Assembly (NCBI GenBank): GCA_016764915.1
Contig: JAESQY010000039.1
Coordinates: 1 to 39,142, forward strand
Source: Aliivibrio sp.
Lineage (GTDB): Bacteria > Pseudomonadota > Gammaproteobacteria > Enterobacterales > Vibrionaceae
Reading direction: 5' to 3'
DNA: 39,142 nt
The notes under the pieces were generated by a model, which saw only the letters and a list, made by a program, of their open reading frames with translations, did not search any database and was not told the DNA's origin. This document shows, piece by piece, positions 1-8,870 of this stretch. Within the stretch, counting starts at the first letter, position 1; every line of letters starts with the position of its first letter. A program made the position numbers and the translations under genes.

Positions 1-243
1 GAGGTTGTCCCGCAGGGTGAGGCGTTAGACAGCGCCCTGTTTTTAGCCGCGTCAGTGGCGGAGCAGTCGCCATCTTCGGTATCAGCATGTAAAAAGCTCA
101 TCCAAAATACGCGTGTCGAATCACTGCATCAGGGCTTGATAAAAGAGCGTGAATATTTTGTTCACTTGTTTGATACCGAGGATCAAAAAGAAGGTGTGGC
201 AGCGTTTCTAGAGAAACGAAAACCGAATTGGAAGAATCAGTAA
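1..243 (+). CDS. Enoyl-CoA hydratase/isomerase family protein, C-terminal end (partial)
   Basis: Reading frame 1 is open from the first base of the window to the TAA at 241-243, so this is the last 80 residues of a gene beginning to the left. The visible part has the C-terminal pattern of crotonase-fold hydratases: a PxGEALDxAL segment, then a run of alternating small residues, then SPSSVSACKKLI and the amphipathic tail that packs on the neighbouring subunit. It sits 38 bases before the 3-hydroxyisobutyryl-CoA hydrolase gene on the same strand, as in the Shewanella ivd cluster, where an enoyl-CoA hydratase of valine/isoleucine breakdown is in this place. Hydration of methacrylyl-CoA or tiglyl-CoA is therefore inferred from context. 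The catalytic half is outside the window. Confidence 0.8.
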   Translation, partial: EVVPQGEALDSALFLAASVAEQSPSSVSACKKLIQNTRVESLHQGLIKEREYFVHLFDTEDQKEGVAAFLEKRKPNWKNQ

Positions 244-281
244 AAATATGGAAGAATCAGTAAAAATAAAAGGGAGGAAGT

Positions 282-1409
282 ATGACGGGGAAAGTGATTT
301 TTGAAGAGTTGGTGTGTGCTGATAACGAACATAAAGTGGGCATTGCGACCTTAGACAATACGGCGTCTTTGAATGCACTGACTGTTGATATGTTAACGCA
401 ATTAAATAATCAACTACTGCAGTGGCAGGATGATGAAAAAATTGTGTCTGTGTTGTTAGAAGGAGCTGGTGACAAAGCATTTTGTGCGGGTGGTGATGTG
501 CGAGCGATGTATCACGCCATGCATGATAAAACAGAGAGTGAATCGCAAGCATTTTGTACCCGATATTTTACGTTAGAGTACCAGTGCGACTATCTAATCC
601 ATACCTACAATAAACCGATTATTGCTTGGGGTGATGGCATCGTCATGGGCGGAGGTATCGGTTTGTATATTGGAGCCAGTCATAAGGTAGTGACATCCAC
701 ATCCCGTTTGGCTATGCCTGAAATCAGTATTGGCCTATATCCTGATGTTGGCGGAACTTGGTTTCTTAATCGTTTGGCTCCTGGGATCGGACTGTTTCTA
801 GGTCTAACTGGCGCTTCTGTTAATGGCAGTGATGCAACGCACTTAAAGCTGGCTGATCATTTTCTTATTGCAGAACAAAAACAGACGTTATTAGAACAAT
901 TAAAAGATCAACCTTGGCAACAAGTAACGGACAAACATGCTCTAGTGAGCGGTCTACTGAGTGGCTTGTCGCTCGACAGCATTAGGAAGCAGCCGCCGAG
1001 CCAGTTGGTACCCTATTTTATTCAAATTCAAGCCGCCTGTAATAGTGGTGACTTAAACGATGTCTGTAAAAATATCATCGCAATTGAAGGAATGGGGCTC
1101 TGGATAGAGAGAGCGAAAAAGACATTAGTCGCGGGAAGCCCAATATCGGCGCACATCTGTTTTCGTCAGCTCACACAATATCAATCTCTTTCTCTTGCTG
1201 ATTGTTTCCGCTTGGAACTGAATTTGTCGGTGAAGTGTGGCGCTTTAGGTGAGTTTGAAGAGGGAGTGCGAGCACGCTTGATTGACAAAAATGGTGAACC
1301 GGTATGGCGATATAAAACCATCGCTGAAGTAGATGACGCCGTGATTAACGATCTCTTTGCCCCTCTATGGTCAGATGAAGAGCACCCTCTGGTTCAATTA
1401 GGAGTATAA
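282..1409 (+). CDS. 3-hydroxyisobutyryl-CoA hydrolase (valine catabolism)
   Basis: This cytoplasmic enzyme removes CoA from 3-hydroxyisobutyryl-CoA, releasing free 3-hydroxyisobutyrate and detoxifying the valine pathway before the next dehydrogenase. The 375-residue length fits the HIBCH branch of the crotonase superfamily, which is about 100 residues longer than plain hydratases. Visible motifs are LNALTVDML near residues 30-40, the oxyanion-hole segment KAFCAGGDVRAMY near 65-80, GDGIVMGGGIGL near 117-128 and AMPEISIGLYPDVGGTWFL near 143-162, the last being characteristic of HIBCH. ATG 282 follows an AGGGAGGAAG ribosome site. The product is the substrate of the dehydrogenase encoded 60 bases downstream, which strongly supports the call. 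A 17-base direct repeat (GGAAGAATCAGTAAAAA) straddles the end of the previous gene just upstream. Confidence 0.92.
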   Translation: MTGKVIFEELVCADNEHKVGIATLDNTASLNALTVDMLTQLNNQLLQWQDDEKIVSVLLEGAGDKAFCAGGDVRAMYHAMHDKTESESQAFCTRYFTLEYQCDYLIHTYNKPIIAWGDGIVMGGGIGLYIGASHKVVTSTSRLAMPEISIGLYPDVGGTWFLNRLAPGIGLFLGLTGASVNGSDATHLKLADHFLIAEQKQTLLEQLKDQPWQQVTDKHALVSGLLSGLSLDSIRKQPPSQLVPYFIQIQAACNSGDLNDVCKNIIAIEGMGLWIERAKKTLVAGSPISAHICFRQLTQYQSLSLADCFRLELNLSVKCGALGEFEEGVRARLIDKNGEPVWRYKTIAEVDDAVINDLFAPLWSDEEHPLVQLGV

Positions 1410-1469
1410 GAAATTAGAAAATAAGTAATTTATACCGTTATGTAATTAATCGAGATCAAGGAGATATTT

Positions 1470-2372
1470 ATGAATACCATTGCATTTATTGGACTGGGTA
1501 ACATGGGTGGTCCTATGGCAGAAAACTTGCTTGCAGAAGGTTTTGAAGTGCAAGTATTTGACTTAAATAAGGAAGCAACAGCAAAATTAGTGCCTTTGGG
1601 TGCTGTGGTCGCACCAACATTAGAAGACGTCGTTCAAGGGGCAGATACAGTTATCAGCATGTTACCTGCAGGCATTAATGTTCGATCGGTCTACTTAGGT
1701 GATCATCATGGAGGTCTCGGTATTCTTAACCTAGTGGATCGCAAGACATTGCTCATTGATTCGTCAACGATTGACCCTGAATCCGCTCGACTAGTGGCTA
1801 ATGAGGCGACCAATCGGGGTTTACAGTTTGTTGATGCTCCAGTTTCAGGTGGTGTTGCAGGTGCAAAGGCGGCGACATTAACCTTCATTGTTGGCGGGAC
1901 AGACACTGCATTTAATAAAGCGAAGTCGGTGTTGCAACACGTGGGGAGAAATATCTTCCATGCAGGGAATGCCGGTGATGGACAAATGGCCAAAATATGC
2001 AATAACCTGATGTTAGGCATATTAATGTCGGGAACTTGTGAAGCTTTAAATCTAGGTATTGAAAACGGCCTCGATCCGAAAGTGCTGTCAGATATTATGT
2101 TGCAAAGTTCAGGACGAAATTGGGCATTAGAGCTGTATAACCCATGCCCCGGTGTAATGGAAAGTTCGCCAGCAAGTAACGAATATCACCCTGGTTTTAT
2201 GAGTAAATTAATGCTTAAAGATTTAGGTTTAGGTATGGATGCTGCGGTCCATAGTCAATCTTCAGTTCCGATGGGCTCGTTAGCACGAAACTTATACGCC
2301 ATGCATAATGCCAACGGGAATGAAAACCTCGACTTTTCAAGCTTGTTTGAGTTTTATCAGCGAAAATCATAA
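1470..2372 (+). CDS. mmsB: 3-hydroxyisobutyrate dehydrogenase
   Basis: MmsB oxidises 3-hydroxyisobutyrate to methylmalonate semialdehyde with NAD+. The 300-residue protein starts with the Rossmann dinucleotide motif GLGNMGGPMAENL (residues about 8-20). It then shows DAPVSGGVAGAKAATL around 122-137, the substrate-binding signature of beta-hydroxyacid dehydrogenases, and the catalytic lysine context GQMAKICNNL near 171-180. Length and order match the family. ATG 1470 has a good AAGGAGATATTT ribosome site. It is the third gene of the left operon, placed directly after the enzyme that makes its substrate. Methylmalonate semialdehyde dehydrogenase (mmsA) is not in the window and would be expected to the left if the cluster matches Shewanella. 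Confidence 0.95.
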   Translation: MNTIAFIGLGNMGGPMAENLLAEGFEVQVFDLNKEATAKLVPLGAVVAPTLEDVVQGADTVISMLPAGINVRSVYLGDHHGGLGILNLVDRKTLLIDSSTIDPESARLVANEATNRGLQFVDAPVSGGVAGAKAATLTFIVGGTDTAFNKAKSVLQHVGRNIFHAGNAGDGQMAKICNNLMLGILMSGTCEALNLGIENGLDPKVLSDIMLQSSGRNWALELYNPCPGVMESSPASNEYHPGFMSKLMLKDLGLGMDAAVHSQSSVPMGSLARNLYAMHNANGNENLDFSSLFEFYQRKS

Positions 2373-2399
2373 TTACAGTTCTAATACAGAGGTGGCAAT

Positions 2400-3158
2400 A
2401 TGAATCTTATGGGTAGCGTTATTGCAATAACAGGGGCGGGGCAAGGTTTGGGACAAATGATGGCAATTACCCTTGCACAATCAGGTGCAGAACTTGCTCT
2501 GATCGATGTAAATGAACAAGCGCTTCGCAGTACACAAGAACAGTGTCACATGTTAAGCACTAAGGCTTTAATCTATAAAGCAGATGTCACTAATGAAACA
2601 GAAGTAGAGCAGGCATTTATCGAAATTATTGAAGATTTTGGCCAGCTCGATGGACTGATTAACAACGCTGGAATATTACGAGATGGACTGTTGGTGAAAG
2701 TCAAAGATGGTGAGATGAGTAAAATGACTTTGCAGCAGTTCAGCTCGGTGCTTAATGTTAATGTCACGGGCACTTTTTTGTGTGGCAGAGAAGCCGCAAC
2801 CAAAATGATTGAAACTAATCGAAAAGGGGTCATCATCAATATATCGAGCGTTGCTCGCGCGGGTAATATTGGTCAAACCAACTACGCCGCGTCCAAAGCC
2901 GCAGTGGCAACAATGGCAACCTGTTGGGCTAAAGAGTTAGCACGATACGGCATCCGAGCAGCAGCAATTGCACCAGGAATTGTCAAAACAGCCATGGCAG
3001 AACAATTAAAGTCTGAAGCGATAGAGCGATTAGAAAAGATGGTCCCCGTAGGAAGAATGGGTCAAACCAGTGAAATCGCCCACGCGGCAAAATACATATT
3101 GGAAAATGACTATTTCACTGGACGTGTATTAGAAGTGGATGGCGGGTTGAGGATGTAG
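2400..3158 (+). CDS. ivdG: SDR-family 3-hydroxyacyl-CoA dehydrogenase, IvdG-like
   Basis: This is a classical short-chain dehydrogenase of 252 residues. It shows the cofactor motif TGAGQGLG (residues 11-18), the NNAG motif near 88-91, the catalytic Ser in NISSVA and YAASK with its Tyr and Lys near 161-165. The C-terminal TGRVLEVDGGLRM is the FabG-like tail. The gene comes 27 bases after mmsB in the same direction. In Shewanella the same position in the isoleucine/valine cluster is held by ivdG, proposed to oxidise 2-methyl-3-hydroxybutyryl-CoA in isoleucine breakdown. The fold and dehydrogenase class are seen directly; the substrate is inferred from gene order, and a FabG-type 3-oxoacyl-ACP reductase cannot be excluded from the sequence alone. 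Confidence 0.82.
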   Translation: MNLMGSVIAITGAGQGLGQMMAITLAQSGAELALIDVNEQALRSTQEQCHMLSTKALIYKADVTNETEVEQAFIEIIEDFGQLDGLINNAGILRDGLLVKVKDGEMSKMTLQQFSSVLNVNVTGTFLCGREAATKMIETNRKGVIINISSVARAGNIGQTNYAASKAAVATMATCWAKELARYGIRAAAIAPGIVKTAMAEQLKSEAIERLEKMVPVGRMGQTSEIAHAAKYILENDYFTGRVLEVDGGLRM

Positions 3159-3529
3159 CTGCTCACATTTCCCTATGTTCCTGAGTATATATTCAGCATG
3201 TTTTGAGTCCTTCAAACCTTGTTGGATCAAGTTTATTATCAAAATGATAGTTCTATCAGCGTGTATGTCAGCGTCAATAGAAGTTGATGAAGGCGGGTGT
3301 GCACTGAATAAGTGATAAATTTGTATTTTGTTTGCCGTACCGTTTAGCAGTGTTGATCTTTTGTTCTCATATAGGTATGACGTTTTTGCATATGCTTGTG
3401 ACAAACTCAGGCCTATTGCTATGTTAATTAAGTAATTCCTGAAGTAAGAAAACCAAGGGAATTACTTTGACCAAAGTCATGCAGTTTGACTTTGATGTTT
3501 AACACAGTAAATAGTCTGAGAACTAACTA
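3159..3529. other. Intergenic stretch with a small palindrome, no gene
   Basis: These 371 bases separate the left BCAA operon from the carboxypeptidase gene. I see no convincing terminator hairpin after ivdG. A 14-base palindrome, ACTTTG-AC-CAAAGT, lies at 3464-3477, and a second half site GACTTTGA lies at 3488-3495, about 40 bases before the next ATG. This could be an operator for the peptidase gene, but I recognise no regulator for it. A minus-strand reading frame of 91 codons here has no protein-like features. Confidence 0.4.
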
Positions 3530-5161
3530 ATGAACAAAATGAAATGCTTAAGTACCCTACCTCTGATTTTTATGCTCTCTACGCCTGGTTACGCTGCCTA
3601 TAGCGATACCCATATTGAAGTTGAAACAGCCGCTGTTGCGAGCAAATTTGCTGTGCCTGATGTTAACTATGACACCCCAGCATTTAAAGCTGGAAAGCAG
3701 GATTTTACTCTGCATCAAGAGATGATGGATTATATTTATGGGATACAAAAAAACTCATCAAATATCCAAATTCGGACCATTGGTTACTCTCAACAAGGAC
3801 GTGAAATACCGTTATTAGTCTTCACTAAAAGTAATACCGTTGATGGTGAGCGTTTAATTAAAAGTCAACGTCCAACCGTGTTAATCATTGGTCAGCAGCA
3901 CGGTAATGAGCCTGCTGGTGGAGAGGCGGCGTTAGTACTTGCTAAAAGATTAGCGGAAGGGGATCTCAGCTACTTGCTAGAACGCATTAACGTTTTAGTG
4001 ATACCAAGAGCCAACCCGGATGGTGCAGAAGAGTTTAACCGAGTCACAATCAGTGGTGTGGATGTTAATCGAGATCACCTGTTATTAAATAGCCCTGAAG
4101 CCCAAGCAATTGCAAAAGTAAATCGTGAATACATGCCAGACGTCGTGATAGATTCACACGAGTTTACCGCATTGGGTCGCTGGGTGAAAAAATTTGGTTT
4201 AGTGCAGTCGCAAGATGCATTGATTCAGTACGCAACAAATGCAAACGTACCTGTTAAATTGACAGAAGCAGCGGATGCCTTATTCCGAGCTCCTGTTGTT
4301 GAAGCACTTAAAGAGAAAGATTTTGCTGTTTCATGGTATTACACAACGTCGAAAAAGAACCTGCATGATCACACCATCTCGATGGGCGGCATCAAACCCA
4401 ATGTTGGACGTAATGTTAATGGATTACGTAACAGCCTTAGTTTCTTAATCGAAGTTCGTGGAGTAGGTATTGGAAAAGCCCACTTGAAACGCCGTGTTCG
4501 CACCAGTGAATTGCTGCTAACAAATATGTTGAAACAGACCTATAAGAACGATAAAGCGATCTTGAAATTGACACAAAATGTGTCAGAAGAAGTGACAGCA
4601 ATGGCATGTAAAGGGGATATCGTTATTGATGGTAAGCGTTTAATCGAAAAGCGTGACTTAACTTTCTTTGACGCAGTAACTGGTGAAGAGAAGGTAATTA
4701 ACGCTGATTGGCGTTCATCGCTGAAAATTGTACCAACGCTAACCCGTCCACGTCCTTGTGGTTATGTGATTGATGGTTCACAAACCGTGGCCGTTGAGCG
4801 TTTACGTAAACTAGGTGTACGTGTATCAACAATAAAAGAGCCGACCACGGTTAAAGCAGAGCGTTACGTGATTACAGAATCCAAAGAGGGTAAACGCAAA
4901 GATGCTCGTGGTTCGATTGATGATAAAAAGAGCGTATTAAAGCTTAAAGTAGAGACCAAAAGAGATGAAATTACAGTACCTGAAGGGTCGTTATATATCT
5001 CTATGGCGCAACCACTGGCGAACATCATTGCAGCAGCAATGGAACCAGATGAAGAGAACGGTTATGTTGCAAACCGCCTATTAGAACTTGAAGAGGGTGT
5101 AGGGTTACTGCGTATTACTGAAACCCCAAAAACGGTCTTAGTTATTGAGGACAGTAAGTAG
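3530..5161 (+). CDS. Secreted M14-family zinc carboxypeptidase
   Basis: This is a metallocarboxypeptidase of the M14 family that cleaves C-terminal residues from peptides, probably in the periplasm or outside the cell. The 543-residue protein starts with a signal peptide (basic start, hydrophobic residues about 8-17, likely cleavage after GYA). The zinc site is intact: His124 and Glu127 in QQHGNEPAGGE and His210 in VIDSHEF. The catalytic Glu308 lies in FLIEVRG. The segments RANPDGAEEFNR and DVNRDH also belong to the family. About 200 residues follow the catalytic domain; I do not recognise that tail. The start ATG 3530 has only a weak ribosome site. The gene is monocistronic, between BCAA operons, and might supply amino acids to them; this link is inference. 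Confidence 0.85.
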   Translation: MNKMKCLSTLPLIFMLSTPGYAAYSDTHIEVETAAVASKFAVPDVNYDTPAFKAGKQDFTLHQEMMDYIYGIQKNSSNIQIRTIGYSQQGREIPLLVFTKSNTVDGERLIKSQRPTVLIIGQQHGNEPAGGEAALVLAKRLAEGDLSYLLERINVLVIPRANPDGAEEFNRVTISGVDVNRDHLLLNSPEAQAIAKVNREYMPDVVIDSHEFTALGRWVKKFGLVQSQDALIQYATNANVPVKLTEAADALFRAPVVEALKEKDFAVSWYYTTSKKNLHDHTISMGGIKPNVGRNVNGLRNSLSFLIEVRGVGIGKAHLKRRVRTSELLLTNMLKQTYKNDKAILKLTQNVSEEVTAMACKGDIVIDGKRLIEKRDLTFFDAVTGEEKVINADWRSSLKIVPTLTRPRPCGYVIDGSQTVAVERLRKLGVRVSTIKEPTTVKAERYVITESKEGKRKDARGSIDDKKSVLKLKVETKRDEITVPEGSLYISMAQPLANIIAAAMEPDEENGYVANRLLELEEGVGLLRITETPKTVLVIEDSK

Positions 5162-5185
5162 AAATAAGCTGTGTGTAACGAACAT

Positions 5186-5224
5186 ACTGGGCTTTTCAAT
5201 GGATATTGAGAGTCCAGTCTTTTG
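5186..5224 (+). terminator. Probable intrinsic terminator of the M14 peptidase gene
   Basis: A long interrupted hairpin is formed by outer arms ACTGG (5186-5190) and CCAGT (5214-5218), with inner arms TCAAT and ATTGA around a GGAT loop. It is followed by CTTTTG. It lies between two convergent genes. The U-tract is short, so efficiency is uncertain. Confidence 0.6.
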
Positions 5225-5237
5225 TATGCACGAGTCA

Positions 5238-6917
5238 CTACATATTCTGATAGCCAGGACCACCTCCGCCTTCTGGTGGTACCCACGTTATGTTTTGTGA
5301 TGGATCTTTAATGTCACAAGTTTTGCAGTGAACACAATTAGCGGCATTGATCTGTAACTTTGGTTTGTTATCAATTAGGACGATTTCATACACCCCCGCA
5401 GGGCAATAGCGCTGGCTAGGCTCATTATAGTGTTCTAAATGAGTTTGTACTGGAATCGTAGGGTCGGTTAGCTGTAAATGACAGGGCTGATTCTCTTCGT
5501 GCTGGGTACCGGATAAATACACTGATGAGGGTTTATCAAAACTGAGTACCCCATCAGGTTTTGGATAGTGAATAGGGGTGGACTCAGAGATTAGCTGCAA
5601 ACAGCAGTGATCAGCGCGATTATCAGAGAATGTCCATGGCAATTGACGCTTGAAGATTTTGGTCCAAACATTATGTTCAAAAGTGGCGAGTGCTCCACCG
5701 AGTAAAGTGCCGTATTGATGCAGTTGCCCGCCTATATTTTTAGATTGTTGCAACTCTTGATATAACCACGAGCTTTCAAAATGGGTTTGATAATTGGGTT
5801 CGAGCTTTGGTGTTGCTGAAAGTAGCTGCTCAAAGATGGCTTCAGCCGCTAACATGCCTGATTTCATCGCAGTATGGCTGCCTTTGATTTTAACTGCGTT
5901 CAGTGTCCCCGCATCGCATCCTACCAATAACCCCCCAGCAAACTGCTGTTTGGGTAGTGATAGAATCCCCCCTTTTGCGATGGCTCTTACACCATAAGCG
6001 ATTCGTTGAGCGCCCTGTAAATGCTGACTAAACGTAGGGTGATGTTTAAGGCGTTGGAATTCATCAAAGGGGTTGAGATAAGGGTTACTGTAGTTGAGAT
6101 CGATAATCAATCCAACAGAGATCTGATCGTCTTCAAGGTGATACAAAAAACCACCGCCAATGCTATCTGATTCGCTTAACGGCCAACCGACAGAGTGCAG
6201 AACTTGCCCCGCTGTAGAGTGTCTGTCCTCGTTACTGTTTTCCTTTTTTTGCCAAATCTCTTTGATGCCTAATGCGTAGTGTTGTGGCTGCTTTCCAGTA
6301 TTTAACTGATATTTATCAATCAACTGTTTACCTAAATGTCCTCGCGCGCCTTCTGCAAAAATGGTGTATTTGGCTTTTAACTCAATGCCCGCTTCAAACG
6401 TGGTTTTGTGTTCCCCATTTTTATCAATGCCCATGTCAGAGGTAATGATGCCAGTTACCGCGCCATGTTGATCGTAATTAATTGATGCAGCAGCAAAGCC
6501 CGGAAAGATTTCAACCCCAAGAGCTTCTGCTTGATGCGCTAACCAGCGACATAAATTGGCCAAACTGATGGCGTAGTTATTGGGTGAATTCAGCATGGGA
6601 TTGGGTGTGAGAAAATGAGGCACGGTAATATGATTTTTCTCACTGGTTAAATAGACAAATTGTTCATCGGCTACAGGTGTTGTCAGTGGACAATCCATGG
6701 TTGGCCACAGCGGGAACAACTCATCCAATGCCGTCGTTTCAAATAGAGCGCCAGAGAGTATATGTGCGCCAACTTCTGCCCCTTTTTCGACCACACAGAC
6801 AGTTAATGATTGGTCATCCGACTGTTGGTTAAGTTGAGCAAGTTTGCAGGCGGCCGCTAATCCGGCAGGGCCGGCACCGACGATGACAACATCAAACTCC
6901 ATACACTCTCTATCCAT
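5238..6917 (-). CDS. Electron transfer flavoprotein-ubiquinone oxidoreductase (ETF-QO)
   Basis: ETF-QO takes electrons from reduced ETF and passes them to the quinone pool at the inner face of the cytoplasmic membrane, linking acyl-CoA oxidation to respiration. The 559-residue length matches the family. The N-terminus has the FAD-binding motif VVIVGAGPAGLAAACKL (residues about 9-25). The C-terminal domain carries the 4Fe-4S ligands: Cys in QRYCPAGVYE, then NCVHCKTCDIKDP, followed by the highly conserved GGGGPGYQNM ending. The start MDRECMEFDVV resembles the common MERESMEFDVV start of proteobacterial homologues, so ATG at 6917 was kept over the internal ATG at 6902. It is divergent from etfBA, its electron donor, across 124 bases that contain a LiuR-like palindrome. 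Confidence 0.95.
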   Translation of the reverse strand: MDRECMEFDVVIVGAGPAGLAAACKLAQLNQQSDDQSLTVCVVEKGAEVGAHILSGALFETTALDELFPLWPTMDCPLTTPVADEQFVYLTSEKNHITVPHFLTPNPMLNSPNNYAISLANLCRWLAHQAEALGVEIFPGFAAASINYDQHGAVTGIITSDMGIDKNGEHKTTFEAGIELKAKYTIFAEGARGHLGKQLIDKYQLNTGKQPQHYALGIKEIWQKKENSNEDRHSTAGQVLHSVGWPLSESDSIGGGFLYHLEDDQISVGLIIDLNYSNPYLNPFDEFQRLKHHPTFSQHLQGAQRIAYGVRAIAKGGILSLPKQQFAGGLLVGCDAGTLNAVKIKGSHTAMKSGMLAAEAIFEQLLSATPKLEPNYQTHFESSWLYQELQQSKNIGGQLHQYGTLLGGALATFEHNVWTKIFKRQLPWTFSDNRADHCCLQLISESTPIHYPKPDGVLSFDKPSSVYLSGTQHEENQPCHLQLTDPTIPVQTHLEHYNEPSQRYCPAGVYEIVLIDNKPKLQINAANCVHCKTCDIKDPSQNITWVPPEGGGGPGYQNM

Positions 6918-6965
6918 GTTGTAAACCTGCCTTTAGAGAACCGACATACATTAAATATAGTCCAG

Positions 6966-6981
6966 TTGACGTAAACGTAAA
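6966..6981. promoter_or_regulatory. LiuR-like palindrome between ETF-QO and etfB
   Basis: TTGACGTAAACGTAAA has arms TTgACGT and ACGTaAA around a central AA. It sits in the 124-base divergent promoter region, roughly midway between the two start codons. From memory, LiuR, a MerR-family repressor of BCAA and fatty-acid degradation genes in gammaproteobacteria, binds ACGT-containing palindromes of this kind, and etf genes belong to its regulon in several genera. The palindrome is seen directly; the factor is inferred. No LiuR gene is in the window. Confidence 0.55.
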
Positions 6982-7041
6982 CTTTACTAAGCTGAAGTTA
7001 AGGCTTACACGAGTAGCATCTACTTGAAAAAGGAAGGCATT

Positions 7042-7791
7042 GTGAAAGTATTAGTAGCGATCAAGCGAGTCATTGACCCTTACGCGAAAGTGAGGGTGAA
7101 AAGTGACGGTTCTGGGGTTGAAACCACCAACGTTAAGATGACCATGAACCCTTTTTGCGAAATAGCAGTAGAACAAGCCGTCAGACTAAAAGAAGCAGGG
7201 CATGCAGAGGAAGTAGTGGTGGTTTCTATCGGAGATAACCAGTGTCAGGAGCAGCTAAGAACCGCCCTTGCATTGGGCGCAGATCGAGCCATTCATGTGA
7301 ATATAACGCAAGCGCCAGAGCCCCTTTCTGTGGCCAAAATATTGCAATCGATCATGGCTCAAGTTTCACCTGGTCTTGTGTTATTAGGTAAGCAATCGAT
7401 TGATACTGATAACAACCAGGTTGCACAAATGTTGGCCGCTATAACGGATCGACCACAAGGGACTTTTGCGTCCGAATTAATCGTTGAAGAGGGGACGGTG
7501 TTGGTTACTCGTGAAATTGATGGCGGGTTAGAGACGCTCAAGCTGCAACTCCCAGCCATTATTAGCACTGATTTACGTTTAAACTCGCCTCGATATGCTT
7601 CATTACCCAATATTATGAAGGCAAAAAGAAAACCACTAGAGGTGATGACGGTAGATGATTTAGGGCTTGAACTCAAAACACACAATGAAGTTCTTGAGGT
7701 AATGTCTCCTCCGGTTCGAACCGCAGGCATTATGGTCAGCAGTGTTTCAGAACTGATTGATAAACTCAAAAACGAAGCCAAAGTTATTTAG
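7042..7791 (+). CDS. etfB: Electron transfer flavoprotein beta subunit
   Basis: EtfB is the AMP-binding, structural half of the EtfAB heterodimer, which accepts electrons from acyl-CoA dehydrogenases. I chose the GTG at 7042, preceded by AAAAGGAAGG, over the upstream TTG at 7024, because it gives the family-typical start MKVLVAIKRVIDP and the usual 249 residues. Conserved segments are MNPFCEIAVEQAVRLKE near 34-50, VVSIGDNQCQEQLRTALALGADRA near 59-82, LLGKQSIDTDNNQV and the C-terminal half with REIDGGLETLKLQLPA, the recognition-loop area. The gene runs 18 bases ahead of etfA in an obvious two-gene operon. Confidence 0.95.
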   Translation: MKVLVAIKRVIDPYAKVRVKSDGSGVETTNVKMTMNPFCEIAVEQAVRLKEAGHAEEVVVVSIGDNQCQEQLRTALALGADRAIHVNITQAPEPLSVAKILQSIMAQVSPGLVLLGKQSIDTDNNQVAQMLAAITDRPQGTFASELIVEEGTVLVTREIDGGLETLKLQLPAIISTDLRLNSPRYASLPNIMKAKRKPLEVMTVDDLGLELKTHNEVLEVMSPPVRTAGIMVSSVSELIDKLKNEAKVI

Positions 7792-7809
7792 TCATGAAGG
7801 AGCGATCTG

Positions 7810-8778
7810 ATGGGTGAAAAAAGATTAGCAACGTTAGTGATTGTGCAACATGATAATCAAACGGTGTCGGTAGATACATTGCGAACTTTAACGGCAGCAA
7901 CAGCGGTCCATAATAATACAGAGATAGCCAATATCACGGTATTAGTGATGGGGTATGAGTGTGATGGAGTAGCGAAGCAGCTCGCGAGTATTGACGCGAT
8001 AGAGCAGGTAGTTATTGCCGATTCTGCAATATATCAACATCCAGTCGCTGAAAATTGCGCTGACCTAATTGTTCAATTATGCAAAGAGAGAAGTTACTCA
8101 CACATACTGGCACCTGCAACCACATTTGGTAAAAATATTATGCCGCGAGTAGCTGCACTGTTAGATGTTGGTCAGCTCTCTGATGTGATTGAAATTGAAG
8201 CACCTGATACTGTTATTCGCCCTATTTATGCAGGTAACGCACTGGCTCGGGTCAAATCTCACGACGCGATTAAAATTCTCACTATTCGAGGTGCAGCGTT
8301 TGATGCTATCAAGCTTGGCTCAAAGTCAGATAGATCAGTGACGAGCATAGATTTCACAGTTGCTGCGAAAAGTGTTGAATTTATTTCACAGCAGAAAGTA
8401 GAGAGTGTACGGCCTGAGTTACCAGCAGCAAACGTGGTGATTTCAGGGGGGAGAGGTGTTGGCAGTAAAGAGAATTTTGCTTTAGTTGAACAGCTGGCAG
8501 ATAAACTGGGCGGGGCCATTGGTGCATCACGTGCGGCTGTTGATGCAGGATTTGTCTCTAACGATCTGCAAGTGGGCCAAACGGGAAAAATCGTTGCCCC
8601 TGATCTCTATATTGCCGTCGGCATTTCTGGTGCGATTCAACACCTGGCTGGAATGAAAGACTCAAAAGTGATTGTGGCGATTAACAGTGATGCCGAAGCG
8701 CCAATATTTCAAATCGCAGATTATGGGTTGGTGGGTGACCTTTTTGATATCATGCCTGAGCTGATCGATGCGCTGTAA
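7810..8778 (+). CDS. etfA: Electron transfer flavoprotein alpha subunit
   Basis: EtfA binds the redox-active FAD of the ETF dimer. The 322-residue protein has the expected two parts: an N-terminal alpha/beta domain with HILAPATTFGKNIMPRVAALL near 97-117, and a C-terminal FAD-binding domain. The latter contains SGGRGVGSKENF, GASRAAVDAGF, QVGQTGKIVAPDLYIAVGIS and GAIQHLAGMKDSKVIVAIN, the classic EtfA signature. AAGGAGC precedes ATG 7810. It follows etfB by 18 bases and ends at a strong hairpin. Acyl-CoA dehydrogenases that reduce this ETF are not encoded in the window but would be expected in the operon entering from the left. Confidence 0.96.
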   Translation: MGEKRLATLVIVQHDNQTVSVDTLRTLTAATAVHNNTEIANITVLVMGYECDGVAKQLASIDAIEQVVIADSAIYQHPVAENCADLIVQLCKERSYSHILAPATTFGKNIMPRVAALLDVGQLSDVIEIEAPDTVIRPIYAGNALARVKSHDAIKILTIRGAAFDAIKLGSKSDRSVTSIDFTVAAKSVEFISQQKVESVRPELPAANVVISGGRGVGSKENFALVEQLADKLGGAIGASRAAVDAGFVSNDLQVGQTGKIVAPDLYIAVGISGAIQHLAGMKDSKVIVAINSDAEAPIFQIADYGLVGDLFDIMPELIDAL

Positions 8779-8811
8779 CGTAATTTAGCGGATAAAATAA
8801 ACAACCACATA

Positions 8812-8835
8812 AAAAGCGGCGATAAAGCCGCTTTT
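8812..8835. terminator. Bidirectional intrinsic terminator between etfA and bkdB
   Basis: A perfect nine-pair stem, AAAAGCGGC (8812-8820) and GCCGCTTTT (8827-8835), surrounds the loop GATAAA. The A and T tracts on both sides let it serve the convergent etfBA and bkd operons. Confidence 0.85.
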
Positions 8836-8870
8836 GTTATGAGCTACTAAATCAATCGATACCGTAGGCG

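Noticed and set aside
3129..3404. A 91-codon minus-strand frame in the gap after ivdG.
   Set aside because: It overlaps the end of ivdG, has no ribosome site and shows no domain-like composition; treated as chance.
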